Source of the DNA: Prochlorococcaceae cyanobacterium jk18x22bins.40
Lineage (GTDB): Bacteria > Cyanobacteriota > Cyanobacteriia > PCC-6307 > Cyanobiaceae
DNA length: 62,751 nt
Direction of reading: 5' to 3'
Assembly (NCBI GenBank): GCA_022826155.1
Contig: JAJDVL010000028.1
Coordinates: forward strand, 1 to 62,751
Position numbers and translations under genes: made by a program. Shown here in pieces: positions 1-6,992 of this stretch. Position 1 is the stretch's first letter, and each line of letters starts with the position of its first letter. Below the pieces are notes generated by a model. The model was not told the DNA's origin. It did no database searches and saw only the letters and a list, made by a program, of their open reading frames with translations.

Positions 1-1
1 C

Positions 2-358
2 ATGGCGCGCCACATGGCCGAGGTGGTGCGGGTCAGCGGTGGAGTGACGGCGGATCTGCCGGACCTGGTGCGGATGCCCGGCATTGCCGGTGTGGTGCGG
101 TCTGTGGAGAGGCGCCATCGCCACGGGGCGCCACCGGGCTATTACATTCATGAAGTGGGCGGCGCGCCCATGGGAGACAACCCCCGGGAGAGCCTCCTGG
201 ATCCCTGGAATCGCCACTGGCACTGCCCCAACCTGCTGGTGACAGACGGCGCCTGCTGGGTGAGCTCCGGTTGGCAAAGCCCCACCCTTACCGCCATGGC
301 CCTCACCCGCCGCGCCTGCCAAGCCGCGGCCCGGCGTCTGGGCCACGGTGAAGCATAA
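2..358 (+). CDS. GMC family oxidoreductase, C-terminal end (5' truncated by window)
   Basis: The frame is open from the window edge and ends at a TAA at 358, so only the last ~118 residues of the enzyme are present. The segment HEVGGAPMGDNP followed by LLVTDGACW and PTLTAMALTRRA is the typical C-terminal substrate-binding and active-site region of glucose-methanol-choline (FAD-dependent) oxidoreductases. The His of HEVGG is the usual catalytic base of the family. The FAD-binding N-terminus lies outside the window, so the true start cannot be given and the substrate cannot be predicted. The next ~100 bases carry a remnant of a membrane coiled-coil gene, which marks the beginning of the accessory region. 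Confidence 0.8.
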   Translation: MARHMAEVVRVSGGVTADLPDLVRMPGIAGVVRSVERRHRHGAPPGYYIHEVGGAPMGDNPRESLLDPWNRHWHCPNLLVTDGACWVSSGWQSPTLTAMALTRRACQAAARRLGHGEA

Positions 359-395
359 AGCCCGGATTGGCCCAGCGCCAAGCCGGCTGGCGGGG

Positions 396-473
396 ATGAG
401 TGGGCAACAGGCCGTCCTGGTCTTCCTGTGGAACAAGCTGGAAAAGCGGTGGTGGGGCGGCAACTGCCTTTAG
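396..473 (+). pseudogene. Remnant of a membrane coiled-coil family gene
   Basis: A 25-codon open frame contains VLVFLWNKLEKR, nearly the same as the end of the membrane segment and start of the coil in the genes at 1202 (VLVFLWNKLDKRF) and 4949 (VLMFLWNKLDRRF). The DNA is also nearly identical over about 30 bases. The frame then runs into an unrelated sequence and a stop at 471-473. The upstream membrane head is missing. I read it as a decayed or truncated copy, not a functional gene. Confidence 0.55.
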
Positions 474-507
474 CTCACAGGGGAGCAACGGGAATCTTAG
501 GCGGTTG

Positions 508-837
508 TTACGGTGCTGTAATGGAATCACGGGCCAGGAGCTGGATTATCAAGTTTTTCACTTCCCCAATCTCGGAGCGGATTTGCCCAATCTCGGAGCG
601 GATTTGCCCAATCTCGGAGCGGACTTGCCCAATCTCGGAGCGGACTTGCCCAATCTCGGAGCGGACTTGCCCAATCTGCTTATCGATCTTGGTGTCCAGG
701 GCACCGATTTTGCCATCAAGGTGGAAATACCCCGTACTGGCCACCAGCAGGGCTACAGGTAGCAGTGCATAGACCAGGGACCGCCACTTTATCTCTGGCG
801 GGGAATCCGGCTTGTCCTGGAGTTGCTTGGTGGTCAT
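508..837 (-). CDS. Small membrane-anchored coiled-coil protein with heptad tandem repeats
   Basis: 109 residues. A polar N-terminus (MTTKQLQDKPDSPPEIKW) is followed by one hydrophobic segment (about residues 21-40) and then a coiled coil. The coil has five copies of a 7-residue unit of the form IGQ(V/I)RSE, encoded by five 21-bp repeats at 571-675. Ile in the first position of each heptad fits a classical two-stranded coil. The N-terminus differs from the two head types of the neighbours, but the architecture (short head, one membrane span, variable coil) is the same. No enzymatic motif is visible and the function is unknown. The opposite-strand frames across the repeat are shadows. Repeat number probably varies between strains. 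Confidence 0.6.
   Translation of the reverse strand: MTTKQLQDKPDSPPEIKWRSLVYALLPVALLVASTGYFHLDGKIGALDTKIDKQIGQVRSEIGQVRSEIGQVRSEIGQIRSEIGQIRSEIGEVKNLIIQLLARDSITAP
571..675 (+). repeat. Five 21-bp in-frame tandem repeats
   Basis: Units start at 571, 592, 613, 634 and 655. They differ only by a C/T change (GGATTTG versus GGACTTG). Each encodes one heptad of the coiled coil of the minus-strand gene 508-837. There are no spacers, so this is not a CRISPR array. Confidence 0.9.
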
Positions 838-1201
838 GGGGCTACACCTCGCGGAGCGTGAAGTGGTACGCGAACTGGGGAAAAATGCTGTGGGAATGGC
901 TGTGAATGACGTTGATAACCCGATTATCTATCGATATCCGCACTTACAAGTTGCACATGTGCCACTTCATCAAATGCTCATAAAGCGGTGCCATGCGTAC
1001 ATGGCACCGTTAAATGGTGGCGGTGATCACTGCATCAACGGCAGAGAGGCTTGACAGATCTGTTTCTTTGGTATGTAGGTCCCTGGGAAAGATGTGCGGC
1101 AGGAGATCAGGGCCAGCGAAGAAAGCCTCAGGAGTGGCCTGAAGGCCGACATTAACCCCGAATCGGAACTGCCAGGCTGTTGTCATCCACCCGTCCACCC
1201 G
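838..1201. other. Intergenic region with a coil-like remnant
   Basis: No convincing intact gene in these 364 bases. On the plus strand from about 1094 a frame in register with the next gene reads QEIRASEESLRSGLKADI, which resembles the coil segments of this family (compare KASEARQ). It continues without a stop into the methionine of the gene at 1202. It may be the left-over coil of a deleted neighbour, or an N-terminal extension of the next gene. I favour the remnant because the other members start directly at an MPxxxx head. Confidence 0.35.
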
Positions 1202-1456
1202 ATGCCCACCCTTGCCCAAACGCTGATGATCGTGACTGCGCTGGGCGTCTGGTCCGGCGTGGGCGTCACTGTCCTGGTCTTCCTGTGGAACAAGCTGGAC
1301 AAGCGGTTTGACGACCAAAGCAACGAGATGAACAGGCGGTTTGACAGTCAGGACAAGCGGATTGACGACCTGCGGGACGACGTGAAAGAGCTACGGACGA
1401 AAGTGGAGGACCTGCCTTTGAAGATCATGGAGATGCTGAGCAAAACCCCCCGCTGA
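1202..1456 (+). CDS. Small membrane coiled-coil protein (FLWNKLD head, KIMEML tail)
   Basis: 84 residues starting MPTLAQTL. One hydrophobic segment (about residues 5-27) ends in the conserved motif VFLWNKLDKRFDD. A coil follows (MNRRFDSQDKRIDDLRDDVKELR), then the tail DLPLKIMEMLSKTPR. The head is shared with the genes at 4641 and 4949. The tail is shared with the minus-strand gene at 5836, which has a different head, so heads and tails have been recombined within the family. An upstream in-frame ATG at 1094 exists, but the start at 1202 matches the short MPxxx heads of the paralogues. Function unknown. Confidence 0.65.
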   Translation: MPTLAQTLMIVTALGVWSGVGVTVLVFLWNKLDKRFDDQSNEMNRRFDSQDKRIDDLRDDVKELRTKVEDLPLKIMEMLSKTPR

Positions 1457-1577
1457 CTCGGTCGCCAGCGGCCCACCCCACGTGTCCCCTCCCCTGGGTT
1501 GGGCGCGTGCGCGAGAGGAACGTTGCCACATCTACGTAGGCAGGCCGGAGGCTGGCGAGCGGGCCTGGGCTCTGGGC

Positions 1578-1838
1578 TCAGGACTGCTTGGCGGTTAGAA
1601 AGCTCTCCACGAGGCGGTCCACTTTTTGGCCAAGCACTTTCATATCGGCGCGTAGCTCCCTCGTCTCTTCCCGCTGGCGCGCCTCACTGGCCTTCAGGTC
1701 GTCCCGTAGCCGGGTCTCCATTGCCTTGAGGTCTGAGCGCGCCACCCCGAACAGAAACATGCCCAAGCCAACGACGCCGCCAGAGGGCAGCCACTCACTG
1801 ATGGACGGCAAGGCAGGCAAGGCGGCAGGTCGTCCCAT
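1578..1838 (-). CDS. Small membrane coiled-coil protein (SISEWLPSG head)
   Basis: 86 residues from ATG at 1838. The head MGRPAALPALPSISEWLPSG leads into a hydrophobic stretch (GVVGLGMFLFGVA). A short charged coil follows (RSDLKAMETRLRDDLKASEARQ) and then a tail, KVLGQKVDRLVESFLTAKQS. The head is the one used by the minus-strand genes at 5303 and 5836. The tail (KxDRxxES) is that of 5303 and 4949. A longer start at 1904 would read into the remains of another membrane segment and is less likely. No catalytic motif is visible and the function is unknown. Confidence 0.6.
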   Translation of the reverse strand: MGRPAALPALPSISEWLPSGGVVGLGMFLFGVARSDLKAMETRLRDDLKASEARQREETRELRADMKVLGQKVDRLVESFLTAKQS

Positions 1839-1839
1839 G

Positions 1840-1944
1840 CTAACCGCCCTGAACGGCCCCGAACAGGAACATGCCAAAGCCAACGACAACGCCAAGCCCG
1901 GCACAAGGTAGGCTGATTGCTACACCCTGCGCCGTTGATCCCAT
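1840..1944 (-). pseudogene. Truncated membrane head of a coiled-coil family member
   Basis: The minus strand encodes MGSTAQGVAISLP then GLGVVVGFGMFLFGAVQGG and a stop. GFGMFLFG is the membrane segment of the SISEWLPSG-type proteins (GLGMFLFGVA at 1578, GFGLFLFGVV at 5303), but the coil is missing. It lies just upstream of the intact gene at 1578 and overlaps the start of the plus-strand gene at 1943. It looks like a decayed duplicate. Confidence 0.5.
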
Positions 1945-2140
1945 GCCGACAATTCCCCCCGGGCTGATGGAATGGTTGCCGTCTGGCTTCTTTACTGCCC
2001 TGTTGGGGCTGATCTGGTATGAAGTCAAGGCCAGTGAAGCCAGAGTCAACAAGCGGATCGACGAACTACGGGAAGACGTGAAGGAGATACGGAAAGACGT
2101 AAAGGCGCTCCTTCTGCAACAGGCTGCCGCCAAAGCCTGA
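1943..2140 (+). CDS. Small membrane coiled-coil protein (EWLPSG head, plus strand)
   Basis: 65 residues starting MPTIPPGLMEWLPSG. The hydrophobic segment FFTALLGLIWYEV is followed by a coil (KASEARVNKRIDELREDVKEIRKDVKALL) and a short QQAAAKA end. The EWLPSG motif ties it to the minus-strand heads. The coil segment VKEIRKDV is nearly the same as in the gene at 5836. The ATG at 1943 was preferred over the ATG at 1871 because the longer version would read through the remnant on the other strand. Function unknown. Confidence 0.6.
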   Translation: MPTIPPGLMEWLPSGFFTALLGLIWYEVKASEARVNKRIDELREDVKEIRKDVKALLLQQAAAKA

Positions 2141-2250
2141 CCCATGGCGGCCCCACTCCTTTCCCTTTTTTCGATGCATGTCCGGCAGTGGGCGGCATCA
2201 CCTTAGACGAGGCCGTTGCAGCTTCGTGACGCGCTGGCGGGGGGTTTCGA

Positions 2251-2493
2251 TCACGACGAAAAAAGAGCGGCGGCCGGCATGAACGGAACGCCGTCGTCGA
2301 GCGGCAGGTCCACCGCCCGGGCGTCCCTCGGCAGGTGCGGGGGGACGCCCCCGATCATGTCCTCGACCTCGCCCTGAAGCAGCAGCGCCACGGCGGCATT
2401 CAGGCGGCTTTCGAGAGGTCTTGCGAAGCGGGGGACGTGCGCCCCGTGAAGCGCCGTGGCAAGCAGGAGCAGGGGGTGGTGAGAGAAAAATTT
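2251..2493 (-). other. Open minus-strand frame without a start; possible gene fragment
   Basis: A minus-strand frame, bounded by TGA codons near 2496 and at 2251-2253, reads LLLLATALHGAHVPRF, then NAAVALLLQGEVEDMIGG, then AVDLPLDDGVPFMPAAALF. The amino-acid composition is protein-like, but no plausible start and no family were recognised. It is probably the C-terminal scrap of a deleted gene. The remainder of 2141-2538 holds nothing I can support. Confidence 0.25.
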
Positions 2494-2538
2494 TCAAGGC
2501 CAGCCGTAAGCCTCCGTAACCCCGGCTGGAACAAGAAA

Positions 2539-2562
2539 CCCCGGCGCTAAAACGCGCCGGGG
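2539..2562 (-). terminator. Rho-independent terminator of the lipoprotein gene
   Basis: A perfect 9-bp inverted repeat (CCCCGGCGC / GCGCCGGGG) with a 6-base loop lies 28 bases past the stop codon of the minus-strand gene ending at 2591. Read on the minus strand it is followed by TTTCTTGTT, which fits an intrinsic terminator. Confidence 0.7.
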
Positions 2563-2590
2563 CCAGTATCATGCAGCGTTGGCGCTACTG

Positions 2591-4310
2591 TTATTCCTGT
2601 ACGTTCACGCCGAACGCGCCGACCATTGTGCCGTCACTGCCGTACATCGAGTGAAACGTTCCGGTCGCGACCTTCGGGACATTGTCGTCGCCGTTGTCCT
2701 TAAGTGTTCCGAGCCACTCGCCGGAGGCCTCAGCGGCCGTCCCGCCGATCGTCCAGACCGTGTCGTTGGCGTCCGCACGGGTAATGCCACCCGTCGCAGC
2801 GACGCTGGCTTTCTTCAACTCGACGGACCAGTCACGCAACATGCCATCGGCGCCCATGAAGTTGTCGATGATGCCCGTGATCGAGTTGTCGGTGAAATTG
2901 GCATTGAGCATCGCCTTCGCGGTGAAATGACCCGCGTCGTTCGTTCCGCCTGTGGAGCTGGACAGAGCGTACTTGCCGGCAGCGCCGCCCACGTACGTCG
3001 CCGTGCCTTTCAAGCTGTCGAGGCCGGCGGCCGCCGGGACCATACCCTTGTCATCCACGAACGCGCTCGCGGTATAGGTCATGTCGTCCGCGGACTTGTG
3101 GATCCACCAGCCGTAGGAGGCGTAGATGGCGTCTGGCATGCCCAAGACCCTATCTGAGGGGGCGTCCGGCTTGAAGTTCCAACCGGTTGAACCTGCTGTG
3201 AAGGTGCTGTCTTTTTCCGAAGCCACCGTGCCAAGCTGAAAGCCGTCATCGGCTACATCTGAGGCGCATATGGCGGGAGCAGTGGTCGTGCAGGAGTAGG
3301 TGCCGGAAACCCCATGATACGTGCCCTGAATCATCACGGCACGTTGGTTATCACCAAGTTTGAAGGTTTTGACTCCTGCATCCTGGTCAAACATCGGACT
3401 GTCTACTTTGGGCTGATTTGCCGCTTGGGTCGTGTCAACGACTAACTCCCCATTGGCATCCAGCCCATACTCGTACCCGGTCGCTGGAGTAGTAACCCCA
3501 ACTTGGCCAAATTTGTTCCCCATCGTCGGCTCGTCGACGTTCGAGTAGACCATCGCCTCGTACATGCCGTCTCCATCAGGCGAAGCCGTGTACCGCTTGC
3601 CTTCCCAGTCATGGTTGGCGTCGACCATCGCCTTCTTGTCTTCCATCAGGGCGACGGGGGTGGCGGTACCGATGCCCACCATGATGCGCGTGTCGATAGG
3701 CGTTTGGGGGGTGCTGCCGCTGGGCACATTGTCGTCGTTATACGCAGCGGCCCGGTCCGTAGCGTTGGACAGCGCACTGCCATCGGCTGGACTTGTTGTG
3801 CTCGCATTCATCTCCGGCCCGATCCCCGCATGCAGCTTCCTGGCCGTGGCCATCATGGCCATGTCCGCCTCCTTCATCGCCACTCGGCGGGAGTCCTTGG
3901 CCCTATCCAGGTTGGTCTTGAGAGTGTCGTGGTGTCCGTTGAATGCCGACAGCTCATGATCTGGAACATCGTCCGCAGCCATGATCGCAGTTTCGATAGC
4001 CATGATCGCGGTCTCGGCGGTTGCCACATCGACATCGGACGCTTCATCATGCACCGCACTCACAGCAATTTCTGCCCTGGCTATGGCAGATTCTATCCGG
4101 CCGCGTTGCTGCTCTGCACGCTGCTCCATCGCCACTCTCAGGGCTTCGGCGGCCTCCATCTCAGCCTTCTGCTCAGACTTATAGTTTTCGAGATCATCTT
4201 GATGAATCGTCAGAGCCACCGCCGCATCCAACGAGGAGGACGCCGCAGCAAGCAGCCAGGGCCACGGCACGAAGCCGGAAACTTGAGTTCGTCATGGTTG
4301 ATTTGGGCAT
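2591..4310 (-). pseudogene. Large secreted lipoprotein, frameshifted just after the signal peptide
   Basis: The long frame (to residue ~559 from 4270) has a helical, coiled-coil-like N-terminal third (ENYKSEQKAEMEAAEALRVA onward). A beta-rich C-terminal region follows and ends ATGTFHSMYGSDGTMVGAFG, like transferrin-binding-protein-like surface lipoproteins. This frame has no signal peptide. In another frame, the minus strand from ATG at 4310 or 4295 encodes MTNSSFRLRAVALAACC then VLLVGCGGGSDDSS and a stop. That is a textbook lipoprotein signal with lipobox LVGC. Removing one base near 4205-4225 would join the two. The gene is therefore either a recent pseudogene, phase variable, or affected by an assembly error. 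A clear terminator follows at 2539-2562. The opposite-strand frames are shadows. Confidence 0.7.
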
Positions 4311-4640
4311 GAGGTTGAAAAACACTCCTCACGAGGAGCTGAAAGGACTCACCCGGAATCATAGCCTGCCACAGCCCTTTTGCAAGCGGTCTGATGGCCG
4401 TATCCAGGGAAATGGGCCGTATCAATCAACGGTCTTTCCCACACCCTAGCAGACAGCCTCCGACCATGGAAACGTCAGTTGTGGAGAGGATTTTGCCGAG
4501 TGGAGAAAACTGTCGACAATCCAATCCAACCTGGCGTTGGCGCTGAATCCAGGATGCCGGAACCCGGCTGAATCAGCGCTGGAGATCCAGTTGGCCCTTG
4601 TGAGCCTTGGTCAGGCTGTTGCCGTCCGCCAGCCCATCCG
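4311..4640. other. Intergenic region, no gene recognised
   Basis: This lies between the divergent lipoprotein and the coiled-coil gene at 4641. A short palindrome (CTCCTC-AC-GAGGAG, about 4326-4340) sits in the leader of the lipoprotein. Short frames on both strands have no homologous features that I can recognise. Confidence 0.4.
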
Positions 4641-4871
4641 ATGCCTGTCCCCCAAGCGCTGACGATCGTGGCTGCGCTGCTGGGCGCCCTGGCTGCCTGG
4701 GCCGGCGTGACTGTCACCGGCGTGACGTCCTTGTGGAACAAGCTGGACAGGCGGTTTGACGACCTTGAAGCCAGGCAAAACCAGCGGTTTGACGAACTCA
4801 AGGCTGAAATGCAGGAGGGCAGGGCAGAGGTAAGAGCCTTGAGGGACGCGCTGCTCTCCGTCAACACCTGA
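4641..4871 (+). CDS. Small membrane coiled-coil protein (SLWNKLD head)
   Basis: 76 residues starting MPVPQALTIVAALLGALAAW. One long hydrophobic segment (about residues 6-32) ends in the family motif TSLWNKLDRRFDD. A coil follows (LEARQNQRFDELKAEMQEGR) with a short end (LRDALLSVNT). The motif QNQRFDELK recurs in the coil of the gene at 8532 (QNQRIVELK). It lies in tandem with the related gene at 4949, 77 bases downstream. Function unknown; probably an inner-membrane protein with the coil on one side. Confidence 0.65.
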   Translation: MPVPQALTIVAALLGALAAWAGVTVTGVTSLWNKLDRRFDDLEARQNQRFDELKAEMQEGRAEVRALRDALLSVNT

Positions 4872-4948
4872 TCCGTCAACACCTGATTGGGGGAGGCGGT
4901 GGCGGGTAGGGCGTGGGCACGATGGAGGTAGGATTTTTCCACTGCCCA

Positions 4949-5182
4949 ATGCCGTCGATTCCCCCCATGCTTGGCGTCCTGGCTGCTGTCGCTGGCGCTC
5001 TGGTCGCATGGACCGGTGTGTTCGTCACCGTCCTGATGTTCCTGTGGAACAAGCTGGACAGGCGGTTTGACGAACTGAAAGACGGACTGACCAAGCTGGA
5101 GACCCGGCAGCGGGAAGACAACAAGGCCCTGAGCGAAAAGCTGGACCGCCTGCTGGAAAGCCGCTTGCCTACACCCCGCTAA
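4949..5182 (+). CDS. Small membrane coiled-coil protein (FLWNKLD head, KLDRLLES tail)
   Basis: 77 residues from ATG at 4949, head MPSIPPMLGVLAAVAG. The hydrophobic segment ends in VLMFLWNKLDRRFDELK, almost the same as the genes at 1202 and 4641. The coil (LTKLETRQREDNKALSEK) and the tail KLDRLLESRLPTPR match the tail of the minus-strand gene at 5303 (ADNKALNEKLDRFVES), which carries the other head type. An in-frame upstream ATG at 4913 is less likely. Function unknown. Confidence 0.65.
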   Translation: MPSIPPMLGVLAAVAGALVAWTGVFVTVLMFLWNKLDRRFDELKDGLTKLETRQREDNKALSEKLDRLLESRLPTPR

Positions 5183-5302
5183 CCGGGTTCAGGGGTGAGA
5201 CAGGTGGGGCACAGGCGGCAAGGGTGCTGTCCGCCCTATCCATCAGTGGCAAGACTGCCCGCAGGGGCTTTTGCTGGGCGCTATGCCGGCGCGGGCCGTG
5301 GA

Positions 5303-5755
5303 TCAGGAGGCTCTGGCCGCCACCATGCTTTCCACGAAGCGATCCAGCTTTTCATTGAGAGCCTTGTTGTCGGCCCGCTGCTCAGCCCGCATTTCCCGCA
5401 GTTCTTCCCGCTGCTCAGCCCGCATTTCCCGCAGCTCTTCCCGCTGCCGCGCCTCCATTGCCTTGAGGGCCTCCTGTTGCCGCATCTCACTGGCCTTGAG
5501 GGTCTCCTGTTGCCGCATCTCGCTGGCCTTGAGGGTCTCCTGCTGCCGCATTTCACTGGCCTTCAGGGTCTCCTGGTGCCGCGTCTCCATTGCTTTGAGA
5601 GCCTCCTGTTGCCGCTCCTCGCTGGCCTTGAAGTCTTCCCGTAACCGGGTCTCCATTGCTTTGAGATCAGAGCGCACCACACCGAACAGGAACAAGCCAA
5701 AGCCAATGACCGCACCGGAAGGCAGCCATTCACTGATGGACGGCAGCGCAGGCAT
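5303..5755 (-). CDS. Membrane coiled-coil protein with 11-residue tandem repeats
   Basis: 150 residues. Head MPALPSISEWLPSGAVIGFG with the membrane segment GFGLFLFGVV, then a long charged rod. The rod is built from 11-residue units such as LKASEMRQQET (three almost identical copies), degenerate LKAMETRxxEx units, and two REELREMRAEQ units. The tail is KALNEKLDRFVESMVAARAS. Eleven-residue periodicity predicts a hendecad coiled coil. Rods of this sort occur in DUF1640-like and Borrelia Bdr-like proteins, but I do not claim homology. The first 88 bases, including sequence upstream of the start, are 85/88 identical to those of the next gene (5836), showing recent duplication. Function unknown. 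Confidence 0.65.
   Translation of the reverse strand: MPALPSISEWLPSGAVIGFGLFLFGVVRSDLKAMETRLREDFKASEERQQEALKAMETRHQETLKASEMRQQETLKASEMRQQETLKASEMRQQEALKAMEARQREELREMRAEQREELREMRAEQRADNKALNEKLDRFVESMVAARAS
5374..5660 (-). repeat. 33-bp in-frame repeats (hendecads)
   Basis: Degenerate 33-bp units within the minus-strand gene 5303-5755. The most regular copies, about 5480-5580, encode LKASEMRQQET. Two further 33-bp units near 5374-5440 encode REELREMRAEQ. There are no spacers, so this is not CRISPR. Confidence 0.8.
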
Positions 5756-5771
5756 CGGGGCAGATGGCGGA
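5684..5771. repeat. 88-bp direct repeat, copy 1 (second copy 5983-6070)
   Basis: Bases 5684-5771 and 5983-6070 match at 85 of 88 positions by eye. The repeat covers the start codon, membrane-head codons and about 15 bases upstream of the two minus-strand genes at 5303 and 5836. The region beyond differs. This is direct evidence for recent duplication of the head while coil and tail differ. Confidence 0.85.
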
Positions 5772-5835
5772 TGGCCTCTTCATGTTAGCCGCTTGGGGTC
5801 CTTGGGGTGTCCGGCGGCGGGGCAGGACATGGGGG

Positions 5836-6054
5836 TTAGCGGGGCGCTTTGCGCAGCATCTCCATGATCTTCAAGGGCAGGTCGTTCACGTCTTTCCGTA
5901 TCTCCTTCACGTCCCCCTGCAGGTGGTCAATCCGCTTGTTCAGCCGCTCTTCCATGGCCTTCATGTCGCCCCGAAGCAACATGAACAGGAACAGGCCAAA
6001 GCCAATGACCGCACCGGAAGGCAGCCATTCACTGATGGACGGCAGGGCAGGCAT
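5836..6054 (-). CDS. Small membrane coiled-coil protein (SISEWLPSG head, KIMEML tail)
   Basis: 72 residues. The head MPALPSISEWLPSGAVIGFG is identical in its first 20 residues to the gene at 5303. The membrane segment is GFGLFLFMLL. A coil (MKAMEERLNKRIDHLQGDVKEIRKDV) and the tail DLPLKIMEMLRKAPR follow. The tail is shared with the plus-strand gene at 1202, which has the FLWNKLD head, so this gene is a clear head/tail chimera within the family. Function unknown. Confidence 0.65.
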   Translation of the reverse strand: MPALPSISEWLPSGAVIGFGLFLFMLLRGDMKAMEERLNKRIDHLQGDVKEIRKDVNDLPLKIMEMLRKAPR

Positions 6055-6210
6055 CGGGGCGGATGGCGGACGGGAACAACTGGATCATGTCCCCTATGCA
6101 CACAGTACGTCATCTCAGATTTCTGGGGAATATCCGGCATCGGGCGGGCTGGCGCATGGGCGCATGACTACCCCCTGACGGTCCGGGTTATGCGGAGGCA
6201 ATTCCTTGCC

Positions 6211-6939
6211 CTATGGAAGGGTGGCGCCGTCGTGGCAACGCACCACCCGGCCGGCTCCCCGCAGGTGACGGCGGTAGTGGCTGGCCACGGGGCTGGCGTC
6301 CTGCGGATCAAGGGCGTCAACGGCAATGCGCCCATGACCATGACCGCAAGAGGAACTGTGCATGTAGCGGCCCCGGCCCAGGTGTAACCCCACGTGGGTA
6401 CACCGCTCCCGCGTACCGAAAAACACCAGGTCCCCAGGTTGCAGCAGGCGGGCGTCGGCAGCGCTGACGGCCACGGGTTGGCAGAACCGTTCCTGCTGGT
6501 ATGCATCCCGTGGAATCCAGACACCGGCATGGGCGAACGCAGCCTGCACCAGTCCCGAGCAGTCGTAGTCGGGACCGTGGGTGCCCCCCAGGACGTAGCG
6601 GTTCCCGGTGTCCATGGCGTGGTGGGCAAACTCCAGCGCCTGCCCCAGTCGCTCCTGAATGGCAGAGGCACTCAGCAGCAGCGGCTGGTGCAAGGCGGGC
6701 TGAAGCTGCTGCCCCAGCAGGTGGCGGCAGTCCATGAAACAGGGATAGCCGTCCTCCGCCAGGCGCACCCGCTGGCGCACGCCTGGATCCGGGTTGGGGG
6801 GACAAGCCTCCAACAACTGCACCAGGCGCCCTGCTGCGGCCTGGGTGCCCAACTCCGCACCATGGCGCCGGGCATAGCCCGGGGTGTTGCGGCTGAGGCG
6901 CCATGTGGAAAAGGCATGTAGAGACGGGGTGGGCGTCAT
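6211..6939 (-). CDS. NlpC/P60 family cell-wall hydrolase
   Basis: 242 residues from ATG at 6939. The C-terminal half is an NlpC/P60 cysteine peptidase: GPDYDCSGLVQAAFAHAG carries the catalytic Cys, RCTHVGLHLGRG the catalytic His, and the third polar residue is expected in the SSSCGHGHG segment. The N-terminal ~110 residues (DGYPCFMDCRHLLG) resemble the SH3-like domain that precedes the enzyme in cyanobacterial homologues. The predicted role is cutting the peptide side chains of peptidoglycan. No signal peptide is evident, as in other picocyanobacterial members. It is divergently arranged with the serine hydrolase at 6993, 53 bases apart. ATG at 6942 is an equivalent start. Confidence 0.85.
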   Translation of the reverse strand: MTPTPSLHAFSTWRLSRNTPGYARRHGAELGTQAAAGRLVQLLEACPPNPDPGVRQRVRLAEDGYPCFMDCRHLLGQQLQPALHQPLLLSASAIQERLGQALEFAHHAMDTGNRYVLGGTHGPDYDCSGLVQAAFAHAGVWIPRDAYQQERFCQPVAVSAADARLLQPGDLVFFGTRERCTHVGLHLGRGRYMHSSSCGHGHGRIAVDALDPQDASPVASHYRRHLRGAGRVVRCHDGATLP

Positions 6940-6992
6940 CATCCGTGCCGGTGGAGTCGGTACGCTGCCATCCAGTCTGCCCAACGGGAGCC

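Noticed and set aside
571..675. CRISPR-like array
   Set aside because: Units are contiguous 21-bp repeats without spacers and keep a reading frame.
400..772. Plus-strand frames across the 21-bp repeats (ISERTCP-type repeats)
   Set aside because: They are the reverse side of the heptad repeats of the minus-strand gene 508-837. The product lacks a signal, and the minus-strand reading gives a sensible membrane coiled-coil protein.
2579..4312. Long plus-strand frames opposite the lipoprotein gene
   Set aside because: Composition is Arg/His/Val-rich without motifs. They disappear as shadows once the minus-strand lipoprotein is recognised.
6903..6992. N-terminal extension of the serine hydrolase to 6903
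   Set aside because: It would overlap the divergent NlpC/P60 start, and the extra residues have no family similarity.
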